Shown here: piece after piece, positions 27,901-35,959 of the stretch | Layout: every line of letters begins with the position of its first letter | How positions within the stretch are numbered: the stretch's first letter is position 1 | Assembly (NCBI RefSeq): GCF_007692705.1 | Contig: NZ_REBN01000128.1 | Coordinates: 17,848 to 81,847 of the forward strand | Direction: 5' to 3' | Length of the DNA: 64,000 bases | From: Mongoliibacter sp. | GTDB lineage: Bacteria; Bacteroidota; Bacteroidia; Cytophagales; Cyclobacteriaceae | Program-made: the position numbers and the translations under genes | Notes under the pieces: model-generated | What the model was told of the DNA's origin: nothing | The model's database searches: none | What the model saw: only the letters and a program-made list of their open reading frames with translations

Positions 27901-28035
27901 CACTACGACTGAGGCTCCCGGAATCGGTAACCCATCTTCTCCAGATGTCACCGTTCCAGTAACTACGCGACTTTGGGCAAATGCCGTAGCAGATGCCAAC
28001 AAGAACGCAAGTCCTAGAAGTAAAATTTTCCTCAT
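24964..28035 (-). CDS. SusC/RagA-family TonB-dependent transporter
   Basis: A 1,023-residue outer-membrane transporter: signal peptide (to about 20, ASATAFAQ), CarboxypepD_reg-like domain (about 22-100), TonB box region [13 protein letters not shown], plug domain with [24 protein letters not shown] and [32 protein letters not shown], then a 22-strand barrel ending in the aromatic terminus [10 protein letters not shown]. Length is typical. It takes up a nutrient with SusD using TonB energy. First gene of a three-gene operon with a 550-bp AT-rich upstream region. Confidence 0.96.
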   Translation of the reverse strand: [1023 protein letters not shown]

Positions 28036-28585
28036 AATTATAATGTTTGATTTAATGAACCCCCAATTCTATTTATAATCCTTAAATAATGCAAAACCAT
28101 TTACATAAAATGCATATTCATGTTGATGTATTTAATTTAAAAAAATTCTGAATAATCTATTTCTATAAAATTAAAGTTGTTATGAGTAGTGTATAAAGGA
28201 CTTTAATAAATTTTAATTCTATTTATTATATATTTAAAGAATATTATTCTTTTTTAAAACTTCTTAACATTTAAGTAAATAAAAGTTAATATCGGTTAAG
28301 TCTCGAAAATATATTATTTCAATTTTCAACCTTTAAATAGCATATAAATAATATTTTCACCAAATATTTTACTTTTATTACTATTGAAAAACTTAATTTA
28401 ATTCTGAATTTCACCAATTATACAGGCAAATTAACCAAAGGAGGTATAAAAAGTATTTTTTTAAACTGAAAAAAGGTAAAATTGTGATATTTAAATATGC
28501 AAAGTTTATTAAAAACCAAAAAAAAGCGCTTATTTACCGCTTAACCAAAAATAAAACATGGCGTTAATTAATTTGTTCGAAAAAA
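28036..28585. other. Long AT-rich upstream region of the SusC operon
   Basis: About 550 bp without a convincing coding frame on either strand. It should hold the SusC/D promoter and a long leader. I could not place a clean TTTG/TAnnTTTG pair on the minus strand. The lpxB end carries a weak terminator. Confidence 0.5.
28517..28542 (-). terminator. Weak terminator after lpxB
   Basis: On the minus strand AAGCG, a 9-nt loop, CGCTT and a run of eight T. The stem is only 5 bp, but position and T run fit the end of the lpxB unit. Confidence 0.4.
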
Positions 28586-29689
28586 TCACTTGAAATTGTT
28601 ATGAATAATAAAAGCCGTAGTCTTGGAAGAGGAATTTTTTCCCAATTTATTTTTCACCAAATCGTAACCCTGCAAAACCCTTGCCTTTTGTTGGATATCG
28701 GATAAGAGCATGTTCAATTCTTCTGCAACATTTTTACTGTTAAAACCACGCTGAATCAGTTCTTTTACTACCTCCTGATCCGCGATTAAGTTTACCAAAG
28801 AAATATAAGGAACTCTAATCAAGCTCTTCGCAATAAAATAACTCAGCCAGCTGGTTTTGTAGACAACCACTTGGGGAACTCTAAATAATGCAGTTTCTAA
28901 TGTAGCTGTTCCTGAAGTAACTATTGCCGCTGTTGCATGATGCAGCAAATCATATGTTTGATCAAATACGATCCTTATACCAGCTTTAATGGCAGGTCGG
29001 TAAGCTTCTGGTTTTAGATTACCCACTCCGGCAATCACAAACTGTGCATTTGGAAATTTCTTAACCACATCCAGCATTACTGAAAGCATCTTATCCAGTT
29101 CCTGTTGTCTGCTTCCTGGTAAGAGGGCAATTATCGGTTGATAATTCAATTCGTTTTTTTGATGAAAAAACGGATGAGGCTCAAACTTGGATATTTCATC
29201 CAAAAGCGGATTACCTACATACAAGGCCTCTACTCCAAACTTTTTATAAAACTCTGGCTCAAAAGGAAGAATGGAATAGACATGATCCGTATGCTTTTTG
29301 ATTTTCAATGCCCTGCTCTGGTTCCATGCCCAAACTTTTGGGGGTATGTAATAATGAACTTTTATATTGTGACTTTTAGCAAAGGCAGCAATCTTCATAT
29401 TGAACCCACCGAAATCCACCAATATCAAAGCATCTGGCTTAAATTTTAGTAAATCCTTTTTGATTAAAGCCAAGTGTTTCAATACTTTTCTGAATCCAAG
29501 CAATACCTCTATGAAACCCATCACGGATACATCCTGATAATGGGCTACAAGCTCAAGGCCTGCATTGGAAGAATAATCTCCGCCCATTCCACGAAATGAA
29601 GCTTCCGGATCCAGTTCCTTGATGGACTGAATTAAATTGGAACTATGTAGGTCCCCGGAGCGCTCTCCGCAAATGAGATAATATTTCAT
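28586..29689 (-). CDS. lpxB: Lipid-A-disaccharide synthase
   Basis: A 367-residue GT19 glycosyltransferase that joins UDP-2,3-diacylglucosamine and lipid X to the lipid A disaccharide precursor. Diagnostic motifs: GERSGDLHSSNLI at the N-terminus, FRGMGGDYSSNAGLELV, PPKVWAWNQSRALKIKKHTDHV and LLPGSRQQE, then SGTATLETALFRVPQVVVYKTSWLSY. Complete and of normal length. It follows the PTPS/QueD gene after 36 nt, co-directional with OmpA and queE further upstream. Confidence 0.95.
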   Translation of the reverse strand: MKYYLICGERSGDLHSSNLIQSIKELDPEASFRGMGGDYSSNAGLELVAHYQDVSVMGFIEVLLGFRKVLKHLALIKKDLLKFKPDALILVDFGGFNMKIAAFAKSHNIKVHYYIPPKVWAWNQSRALKIKKHTDHVYSILPFEPEFYKKFGVEALYVGNPLLDEISKFEPHPFFHQKNELNYQPIIALLPGSRQQELDKMLSVMLDVVKKFPNAQFVIAGVGNLKPEAYRPAIKAGIRIVFDQTYDLLHHATAAIVTSGTATLETALFRVPQVVVYKTSWLSYFIAKSLIRVPYISLVNLIADQEVVKELIQRGFNSKNVAEELNMLLSDIQQKARVLQGYDLVKNKLGKNSSSKTTAFIIHNNFK

Positions 29690-29725
29690 AATATATGTAA
29701 TTAAAAAAATAAATAAGCTGAGTGC

Positions 29726-30157
29726 TTATTCACCATAGTATTCTACAAAGTTTCTAGGTGTTTCGTAAAGCGTTAACTTGTACAAACTCCCATGAGGCAC
29801 AATGTCATTGATAGCAGGTTCTAGAATTTTCCAGAATTCCACTACAAGATTTTCACAGCTCGCCATTTTCCCCAACATGAATTCTACATCCATATTCAGG
29901 TTCTTATGGTCTACTTTATCAATCACCAAAGTTTTGATTATACCACTCAAAGCCTTCAAATCAACAACGAATCCCGTTTCAGGATCTGGCATTCCTTTTA
30001 CGGTCACAATCAGCTCAAAATTATGCCCATGCCAGTTGACATTGGAACAAGGTCCAAACACTTCCTTATTTTTCTCCTCCGACCAGTTGGGATTCCAAAG
30101 CTTATGAGCCGCATTAAAATGCTCTTTTCTGCAAACGTGTATCATCACTCTATTCAA
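29726..30157 (-). CDS. 6-pyruvoyl-tetrahydropterin synthase / QueD family protein
   Basis: A 143-residue Zn enzyme with metal ligands H18 (FNAAHKL), H43 and H45 (WHGHNFEL), catalytic C37 (GPCSNVN) and the C-terminal ETPRNFVEY. The spacing C-x5-HGH resembles tetrahydropterin synthases more than classic QueD (C-x3-HGH), so it could make 6-carboxy-tetrahydropterin for queuosine or a pterin. QueE is encoded 2 kb upstream on the same strand, which favours the queuosine role (7-deazaguanine pathway). Confidence 0.85.
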   Translation of the reverse strand: MNRVMIHVCRKEHFNAAHKLWNPNWSEEKNKEVFGPCSNVNWHGHNFELIVTVKGMPDPETGFVVDLKALSGIIKTLVIDKVDHKNLNMDVEFMLGKMASCENLVVEFWKILEPAINDIVPHGSLYKLTLYETPRNFVEYYGE

Positions 30158-30312
30158 TTGAGTGGCAAAAATAAGGAAAAAGATGAGGAATTGATAGTCT
30201 TACTTCAAATGAGAAATAAAACCTGACAGGTCTCTTCCTGAGATAATTTAAAAAATCAAAACAAACTCAAAAGACCTTTCTGGTTTGGTGCCCAATTTAA
30301 AATAAATTGGTA

Positions 30313-32241
30313 TCAAAAATTTTCCTGAATAGAAATGGTAATTCTTCTGTTCATTGCCCTGTTATCAGCAGAATCATTTGGCCGTATTGGCTCCCTATCC
30401 CCTTTCCCGACCGGTATGGCGCGCCCTTCCTTAATGCCATTTTCTAAAAGATACCGCTTCACACTTTCTGCACGTCTTAGACTCAGGCTCTCATTATAGG
30501 CAGCACTGCCCACATTATCAGTATGCCCTACAATATATATATTGACATTGTAATTGGTAACAAGGAAATCCCTGAGCCTTTTAAGCGAACTCATGGATTC
30601 TTGTTTCAATTCATCTTTGTCGAAATCGAAGAAGATATTTTCAAAAACAAATTCTTCCCCGGGACCTATCGGTGTCAGAGAAATTTCCAAGGACTCTTGA
30701 TCTTTGAGATTATCTCTTTCTACATTATAAATTTTCGGAAGGTAACCTTCTTTTTCCACATATAGTCCTGAAAATGATTTGTCGGGATACAACATCATAA
30801 AATCTCCCGTCTTGCCATCCGAACGAAATTGATACATCGTACTGTCGTTGGCAAGACTTACCAAAGACAGCTTGGCGTCCACTGGCTCTCCTGTTTTGGA
30901 ATTAAGCACCTTACCCTGGGTAACGATAAGCTTTTCTCCTAATGCAATTTCATCAGGAAATTTAAATCTATATAAGAATGATCTTTCTACTTTTCCCTCT
31001 GCATATGATGTTTCTGTATAATAGGCATAATCTCTCTGAGCCGTAATAAACAAGGAGAATTGATCTTGATGGTCATTAATAGGATAGCCTAAATTTTCAG
31101 GCTCGGTAAATTCTCCATCCACCACTCTGGACACAAATAGGTCCATACCACCAAAGCCCCTATGCCCATTGGAAGCAAAAAATAAAATTTCATTATTAAA
31201 GTAAATAAAAGGAGAAACCTCATCCTTAGGTGTGTTGACAGTAGATCCCAGGTTTTTTGCTTCAGCCCAAGAACCGTCATCATTTCTTACGCTGTACCAA
31301 ATGTCATTTCCTCCAAAACCTCCACGCCTATTCGATGAAAAGAACAATATTCTGCCATCTGCAGAAAGTGAAGGCTGGGATTCCCACGAACGGGAATTGA
31401 CATTTTTCCCCATATTGGAAGACCTTTGCCAGATGTTGTTAACTTTATAAGCGACATAAAGATCGCAACTCCCAAAGGAATCCGGAGCATCGCAGGAGGT
31501 GTAAATAAGAATGTTCCCATCAGCTGAGATCGTACAGGTACCCTCGTTATAATAGGTGTTGATATTCTCTGAAATACCTGCAGGCAGGGTCCAGCTTTCA
31601 CCATCATCAGCCAAATAAGACACATAGATATCTTCTTTTTGGTTATCCTGAGTGCCATCTCTTTTGGTAAAAAGTATCTTACGGCTATCGGCGGTCAATA
31701 CTGGGAAATACTGCAGTGTAAACTCATTGATTGGCTCTGGAAGTTTTTCTTTTTTGATGACGAGTTCCTTTTGAAGATTTTCGTTCAAAAAATCCATTTG
31801 CTCTTTGGTCTCCATGTAATTGGGAGACCTTTTGAACTCACTGGCCAGAATTAAATCTACATCCTGAAACTCCCGTAGTGCTTCCTGAAACTGACCTAGA
31901 GAAAGATAAATATGGGTTTTGAGCCATCCGAAGTCTCCTTTAACTTGATCAGAAGCTTTGGCAGCTCGTCTCTCACCTCTTTCCACTACTTCCAATGCCT
32001 CTTGAGATCGGCCTGAGGTCAAAAGAATCCTCCCCCATTTCACATATGATTCCAAAAAATTGGCTTCCCGGTTGATAGAAGCTTTATATTTTTCTATTGC
32101 CTCTGCATATTGACGCCTAAGGACAAGCTCATTTCCTTCCTCATGCATCTTGATAGCTCTGGAATCGATAATAGAATACTTCTGTCCGTAGCTTATCTGG
32201 ACAACACAAATCAGAACCAAAGAAAGAAGAAGTACCCTCAT
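30313..32241 (-). CDS. Outer-membrane OmpA/PD40/TPR protein
   Basis: A 642-residue protein with signal peptide (MRVLLLSLVLICVVQISYG), a TPR-like region (about 30-150), WD40-like PD40 propeller repeats (about 180-420: LTADSRKILFTKRDG, ISADGNILIYTSCD, LSADGRILFFSSNRRGGFGGNDIW), a beta-sandwich (about 430-510), and a C-terminal OmpA domain (IVGHTDNVGSAAYNESLSLRRAESVKRYL) that binds peptidoglycan. This architecture is common in Bacteroidota, including type IX secretion proteins of the PorE kind, but other paralogues exist, so I give no symbol. It starts 2 nt after queE. Confidence 0.9.
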   Translation of the reverse strand: MRVLLLSLVLICVVQISYGQKYSIIDSRAIKMHEEGNELVLRRQYAEAIEKYKASINREANFLESYVKWGRILLTSGRSQEALEVVERGERRAAKASDQVKGDFGWLKTHIYLSLGQFQEALREFQDVDLILASEFKRSPNYMETKEQMDFLNENLQKELVIKKEKLPEPINEFTLQYFPVLTADSRKILFTKRDGTQDNQKEDIYVSYLADDGESWTLPAGISENINTYYNEGTCTISADGNILIYTSCDAPDSFGSCDLYVAYKVNNIWQRSSNMGKNVNSRSWESQPSLSADGRILFFSSNRRGGFGGNDIWYSVRNDDGSWAEAKNLGSTVNTPKDEVSPFIYFNNEILFFASNGHRGFGGMDLFVSRVVDGEFTEPENLGYPINDHQDQFSLFITAQRDYAYYTETSYAEGKVERSFLYRFKFPDEIALGEKLIVTQGKVLNSKTGEPVDAKLSLVSLANDSTMYQFRSDGKTGDFMMLYPDKSFSGLYVEKEGYLPKIYNVERDNLKDQESLEISLTPIGPGEEFVFENIFFDFDKDELKQESMSSLKRLRDFLVTNYNVNIYIVGHTDNVGSAAYNESLSLRRAESVKRYLLENGIKEGRAIPVGKGDREPIRPNDSADNRAMNRRITISIQENF

Positions 32242-32243
32242 GT

Positions 32244-32870
32244 TTATGGAATATCCATAAACTTATGCGTTTGGAGTGAAATTTTCCATTCCGGGTTGGA
32301 TTTCACATATTCAATGATGCTCCCCAAGTACTGGGATGACTTACTCCACTCCGGCTGCAAGAGTTTATGGCAGCTTTTATTTACCAAATCTGCATGTTTT
32401 TCTGCAAAATCAAAGTCAGATTTATGAAAAATAACCACTTTTAACTCATTTGCATGCTCATAAATGCTCGAATGTGGTTTTTTAAACTTTTTGGGAGAAA
32501 AACAAACCCAATCAAATTGTCCTGAAAATGGGTGCGCACCTGAAGTTTCTATATTGATCGTAAAACCCTCTTTTTTCAATAAAGCCGTCAAGGGACCCAA
32601 ATCATACATTAAAGGCTCACCACCAGTAATCACAACCATCCGGCCGGGGTATTCCAAGGCTTGATTGACAATTTCTTGAACGGAATGGATAGGCCATTTC
32701 TCGGCTTCCCATGACTCTTTCACGTCACACCACACACAGCCCACATCACATCCGCCAAGTCTTATAAAATAAGCAGGGGTGCCAGTATGCACCCCTTCTC
32801 CTTGGATGGTATAAAAGGCTTCCATTACTGGAAGCATCATTCCTTTGTCAACAGCTTCTTTCTTGTCCAT
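32244..32870 (-). CDS. queE: 7-carboxy-7-deazaguanine synthase (radical SAM)
   Basis: A 208-residue radical SAM enzyme converting 6-carboxy-5,6,7,8-tetrahydropterin to 7-carboxy-7-deazaguanine on the way to queuosine. Signatures: FYTIQGEGVHTGTPAYFIRLGGCDVGC with the cluster cysteines C-x3-C-x2-C (CDVGCVWC), then WCDVKESW, and the SAM site VITGGEPLMYD. QueE proteins have this shortened cap. Translationally close to the OmpA gene. Confidence 0.93.
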   Translation of the reverse strand: MDKKEAVDKGMMLPVMEAFYTIQGEGVHTGTPAYFIRLGGCDVGCVWCDVKESWEAEKWPIHSVQEIVNQALEYPGRMVVITGGEPLMYDLGPLTALLKKEGFTINIETSGAHPFSGQFDWVCFSPKKFKKPHSSIYEHANELKVVIFHKSDFDFAEKHADLVNKSCHKLLQPEWSKSSQYLGSIIEYVKSNPEWKISLQTHKFMDIP

Positions 32871-32980
32871 ATCAATTTTTGATAAAGCGGGTGATTGAAC
32901 CGCTTGGGTATTTGATTTTTTAAAAGGACTGCAAAGCTAAGGGAATTTTAAGCAGTTGCAAAACTGAGGCAAATATCCCT

Positions 32981-33823
32981 CTATTTGATCTGAGATTTGA
33001 TTTTATTGATATAGGCAACACTTTGCGGGATTTGTTCAACAGATCTGGTGGATTCATCTTCTATGACCAAATATTCCACTTTATGTTTTACCGCCAATTC
33101 AATAAGTGATTTGATGTCAATATCCCCTTCTCCCAAGACTACGTTCGTTTCTACATCACCTCTACCATCTTTCGAGCCCGGAGTCCCCTTTTTCCTGTCT
33201 TTCAAGTGTAAAAGTGGGTATAATTCAGGATTAGCTTTGAGGTAAGCTACGGGATCTCCTCCTCCCATCTGCACCCAGTAAACATCCATATTGAACTTGT
33301 AATTATTGGCGTTTTTGACCATTTCATCAAACAAAACTCCGGATCCGTGTGAGGTGAATTCGTAACCATGAGGATGGTACAAAAGTGTTATACCTTCTTT
33401 TTGCATTTCCGCACCTGCTTTATTGAATAATTCTATGGCTTCCTGGGTTTCTTTAATTGTGAAATTGCCATCACCTTGGTGAGGGATCCAAAAGCAGGTT
33501 GCATATTTGGCTCCATAGGCTTTCGCTTGATCAATAATTTTCTGAATATTGTTGTTTTTGAGTTCGTTGTAATCCGCACCAACGCCTATCACAGAAAGCC
33601 CCATTTCGGAAATCATTTTCTTGTATTCTTCCTGACTCATGCCATAAGTGCCTCCTCCTTCCAGGTACTTGATTCCCCAGTCTGCAACCAATTGGTGTGA
33701 ACCTTTGACATCATCTTTGGTTTGGTTGCGGAGACTATACATTTGCAGGGCTATTTCCTGTGCCTGCAATTGGGCTGTAAATAAGAATGTGAGGCCCAGA
33801 ACTAGTGTTATTATTCTTTTCAT
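32981..33823 (-). CDS. Exported sugar-phosphate isomerase/epimerase-like protein
   Basis: A 280-residue TIM-barrel protein of the AP-endonuclease-2/xylose-isomerase-like family, with metal-site residues such as E at GGTYG, H in CFWIPHQGDG, HPHGYE, D in MDVYWVQMGG and LHLKD/EDES. A signal peptide (MKRIITLVLGLTFLFTAQLQAQ) decides the start at 33823. The frame continues upstream through a dispersed repeat that supplies an in-frame ATG (MTIERNYNH) ahead of the signal, which I regard as non-genic. Bacteroidota carry many exported members with unproven substrates. Confidence 0.85.
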   Translation of the reverse strand: MKRIITLVLGLTFLFTAQLQAQEIALQMYSLRNQTKDDVKGSHQLVADWGIKYLEGGGTYGMSQEEYKKMISEMGLSVIGVGADYNELKNNNIQKIIDQAKAYGAKYATCFWIPHQGDGNFTIKETQEAIELFNKAGAEMQKEGITLLYHPHGYEFTSHGSGVLFDEMVKNANNYKFNMDVYWVQMGGGDPVAYLKANPELYPLLHLKDRKKGTPGSKDGRGDVETNVVLGEGDIDIKSLIELAVKHKVEYLVIEDESTRSVEQIPQSVAYINKIKSQIK

Positions 33824-33981
33824 ATGATTATAATTTCTTTCAATGGTCATAACTTGTCCCGTATCGGGATAGCCTGTCCCGACTTTCGGGAGAATCTTCG
33901 CATGGTTTTTAATCATCCCTGTGTGTGATCCCGTAGGTACGGGATCATGCCTGCCTGTCCAGTAGGCAGGCTCGATTTCAT
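33824..33981 (-). repeat. Dispersed repeat copy A, ending at a start codon
   Basis: Read on the minus strand it starts ATGAAATCGAGCCTGCC, contains hairpins around GATCCCGTACCTACGGGATC and the CCCGAAAGTCGGG palindrome region, and ends CATTGAAAGAAATTATAATC just before the ATG of the isomerase gene. It is shared with 48054-48242. The rest of the spacer up to 34165 is AT-rich and shows nothing. Confidence 0.75.
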
Positions 33982-34165
33982 GGTTTAATTGGGTTTGATT
34001 TGGAATATTGTCAAAAAGATAAAGAATCCCTCTCATTTTTTTACCAGTGGAATATTTACTTTTTCAAAACTGATTTGGTCAATGAATTTACATAAATTGT
34101 ATATCATCTGATCATATATGTGACTATAAAAGAAAATTGAAATACTTAACTGAACTCAGTAAAAA

Positions 34166-34276
34166 ATGAAACATGTAGTAGTCGGCTGGAAAGAAGGTAT
34201 TGAGGAATTTTTGAAAAAGAATTTCTCCTTTGCAGAGTATAAAATTGTAAAGCAAGACTCAAGGATATACTTTTAG
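34166..34276 (+). CDS. Possible 36-residue ORF upstream of the ENPP gene
   Basis: Codes for MKHVVVGWKEGIEEFLKKNF and 16 more residues, ends 20 nt before the ENPP start, and has a strongly charged, amphipathic composition. It could be a leader peptide, a small protein or chance; no relatives recognised. No separate promoter is evident. Confidence 0.25.
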   Translation: MKHVVVGWKEGIEEFLKKNFSFAEYKIVKQDSRIYF

Positions 34277-34296
34277 CGAACCGTAAACAAATCATT

Positions 34297-35550
34297 ATGA
34301 AAAGAATACTTAGTATTTTATTTTCTTTATTTATTCTTTCATCAAGCTTTGCTTGGGCTCAGGAAAAAAAGCCCTATGTCATATTGATTTCTTTGGATGG
34401 TTATAGGTATGATTATACCGAAAGATTTGCCCCGGAAAATATCTCAAAATTCATTCAGGAAGGTACTGCTGCACAATCCATGATCCCATCTTTTCCAAGC
34501 AAGACTTTCCCAAATCATTACACCATAGCCACGGGAATGAAGCCTGAAAACCACGGATTGGTCAACAACGCTTTTTATGAACCAGAAAAAGATCAAACTT
34601 ATGTCATCAATGATAGGAGTATTGTCGAGGATGGTTACTGGTATGGAGGCACCCCGCTTTGGGTCTTGGCGGAGCAAAATGGAATCAGGGCAGCAAGCTA
34701 TTTCTTTGTAGGCACAGAAGCTCCTGTTCAAGGGGTTCAGCCTTCTTATTATTACAATTATGATGGGACAATATCCAACTTAACAAGAATTTCCAAAGTG
34801 TTTGAATGGCTTGAATTGCCAGAAGATGAAAGACCCAGGCTGATTACATTGTATTTTTCTGACATGGATGATATCGGCCACAGGTATGGGCCGAACAATG
34901 ACCTGGAGTTGAGAAAGAAAATCTCCAAACTTGACAGGGAGCTTGGAGCTTTATTTGAGGGTTTGAAAAGTTTTGATGAAGAAATCAATGTCATTATTGT
35001 ATCAGACCATGGCATGAGTGAAGTTCCTAAGGAAAATTTACTTAACCTTGATGAAATCACAAAAAACACCAATGCGCGTGTGGTCAACAATGGCGCCATG
35101 GCACATCTTTACCTGGATAATCCATTGGAACTTGAAGAATTGTATCTTAAACTCAATTCAGTTGAAGGGCCCTTCAAAGTAGTAAAAGTTAAGGATGAAA
35201 ATTATTATCAAAACACAGAAACTTACAGCAATAGGTTAGGCGATTTATTGATTCTACCCGATTTAGGTTTCTATTTAGCTACTACCTCAGATATGATCAA
35301 GTACCAAAACCGAGCAGCGATGTTCAAAACAAATGTTTTTGGGGAACATGGTTACAGTCCTAAGTACAAGGACATGCACGGCATTTTTTATGCAAATGGA
35401 CCACAGATCAAAAAATCCCATAAAATATCTTCATTTGAGAACTTTCATGTCTACCCTTTGATTTGTAGTATACTTGGCCTTCCTATCCCTGAGAATATTG
35501 ACGGGGAATTAGCAGTGCTCGAGAAAATTCTAAAAAATGTTGAAGATTAA
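34297..35550 (+). CDS. Exported ENPP-type phosphodiesterase/pyrophosphatase
   Basis: A 417-residue alkaline-phosphatase-superfamily enzyme with signal peptide (to about 21, AWAQ). The two-metal site is complete: D34 (ISLDGY), nucleophile T70 (SKTFPNHY) with N73, D and H in YFSDMDDIGHRYGP, DH in VSDHGM, and H in GEHGY. It should hydrolyse phosphodiester or pyrophosphate bonds of nucleotides or lipids in the periplasm. Its last 14 nt overlap the truncated hemoglobin gene in a different frame. Confidence 0.92.
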   Translation: MKRILSILFSLFILSSSFAWAQEKKPYVILISLDGYRYDYTERFAPENISKFIQEGTAAQSMIPSFPSKTFPNHYTIATGMKPENHGLVNNAFYEPEKDQTYVINDRSIVEDGYWYGGTPLWVLAEQNGIRAASYFFVGTEAPVQGVQPSYYYNYDGTISNLTRISKVFEWLELPEDERPRLITLYFSDMDDIGHRYGPNNDLELRKKISKLDRELGALFEGLKSFDEEINVIIVSDHGMSEVPKENLLNLDEITKNTNARVVNNGAMAHLYLDNPLELEELYLKLNSVEGPFKVVKVKDENYYQNTETYSNRLGDLLILPDLGFYLATTSDMIKYQNRAAMFKTNVFGEHGYSPKYKDMHGIFYANGPQIKKSHKISSFENFHVYPLICSILGLPIPENIDGELAVLEKILKNVED

Positions 35551-35944
35551 AAAAGATATAGAGACCCGCGTGGATGTTAGCCATTTGGTAAGAAGCTTTT
35601 ATACCCGAATACGCCAACATGAAGTGTTAGGACCAATTTTTAATACTGTAATTGATGACTGGGAGGTTCATTTGGAAAGACTAACTGATTTTTGGGAAAT
35701 AGTTATCTTAAACTCGGGTCCAGGTGCCGGTAAATTCAATCCAGTTCCTGTTCATAAGGAAGTAGATAGATCCACAGGAAACAGTATTCAGCAGGCTCAT
35801 TTTGGACATTGGCTTGAACTCTGGTTCAGTACCCTAGATACTTACTACATGGGGAAAAATACAGATTTCGCGAAAGAACATGCCCGTAGAATGGCACATA
35901 TTTTATTTTTCAGGATTATGGAAGGTAGAATTGAAAAAAATTAG
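35537..35944 (+). CDS. Group III truncated hemoglobin
   Basis: A 135-residue globin of the group III trHb type: RVDVSHLVRSFYTRIRQHEVLGPIF (helix A/B and distal region) and HFGHWLELWFSTLDTYY with the proximal His in the F-helix region, plus EHARRMAHIL. Known family members bind oxygen or NO and may have redox roles. Its start lies inside the end of the ENPP gene, so translation is coupled, an unusual pairing. Confidence 0.88.
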   Translation: MLKIKKDIETRVDVSHLVRSFYTRIRQHEVLGPIFNTVIDDWEVHLERLTDFWEIVILNSGPGAGKFNPVPVHKEVDRSTGNSIQQAHFGHWLELWFSTLDTYYMGKNTDFAKEHARRMAHILFFRIMEGRIEKN

Positions 35945-35959
35945 CGTAAATACTATTCA

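Noticed and set aside
28036..28300. Specific promoter for the SusC operon
   Set aside because: TTTTG and AT-rich patches occur on the minus strand, but no pair with TAnnTTTG at 18-21 nt could be defended.
33824..34036. N-terminal extension of the isomerase gene up to 34036
   Set aside because: It translates the dispersed repeat and would hide a good signal peptide; the ATG at 33823 is better.
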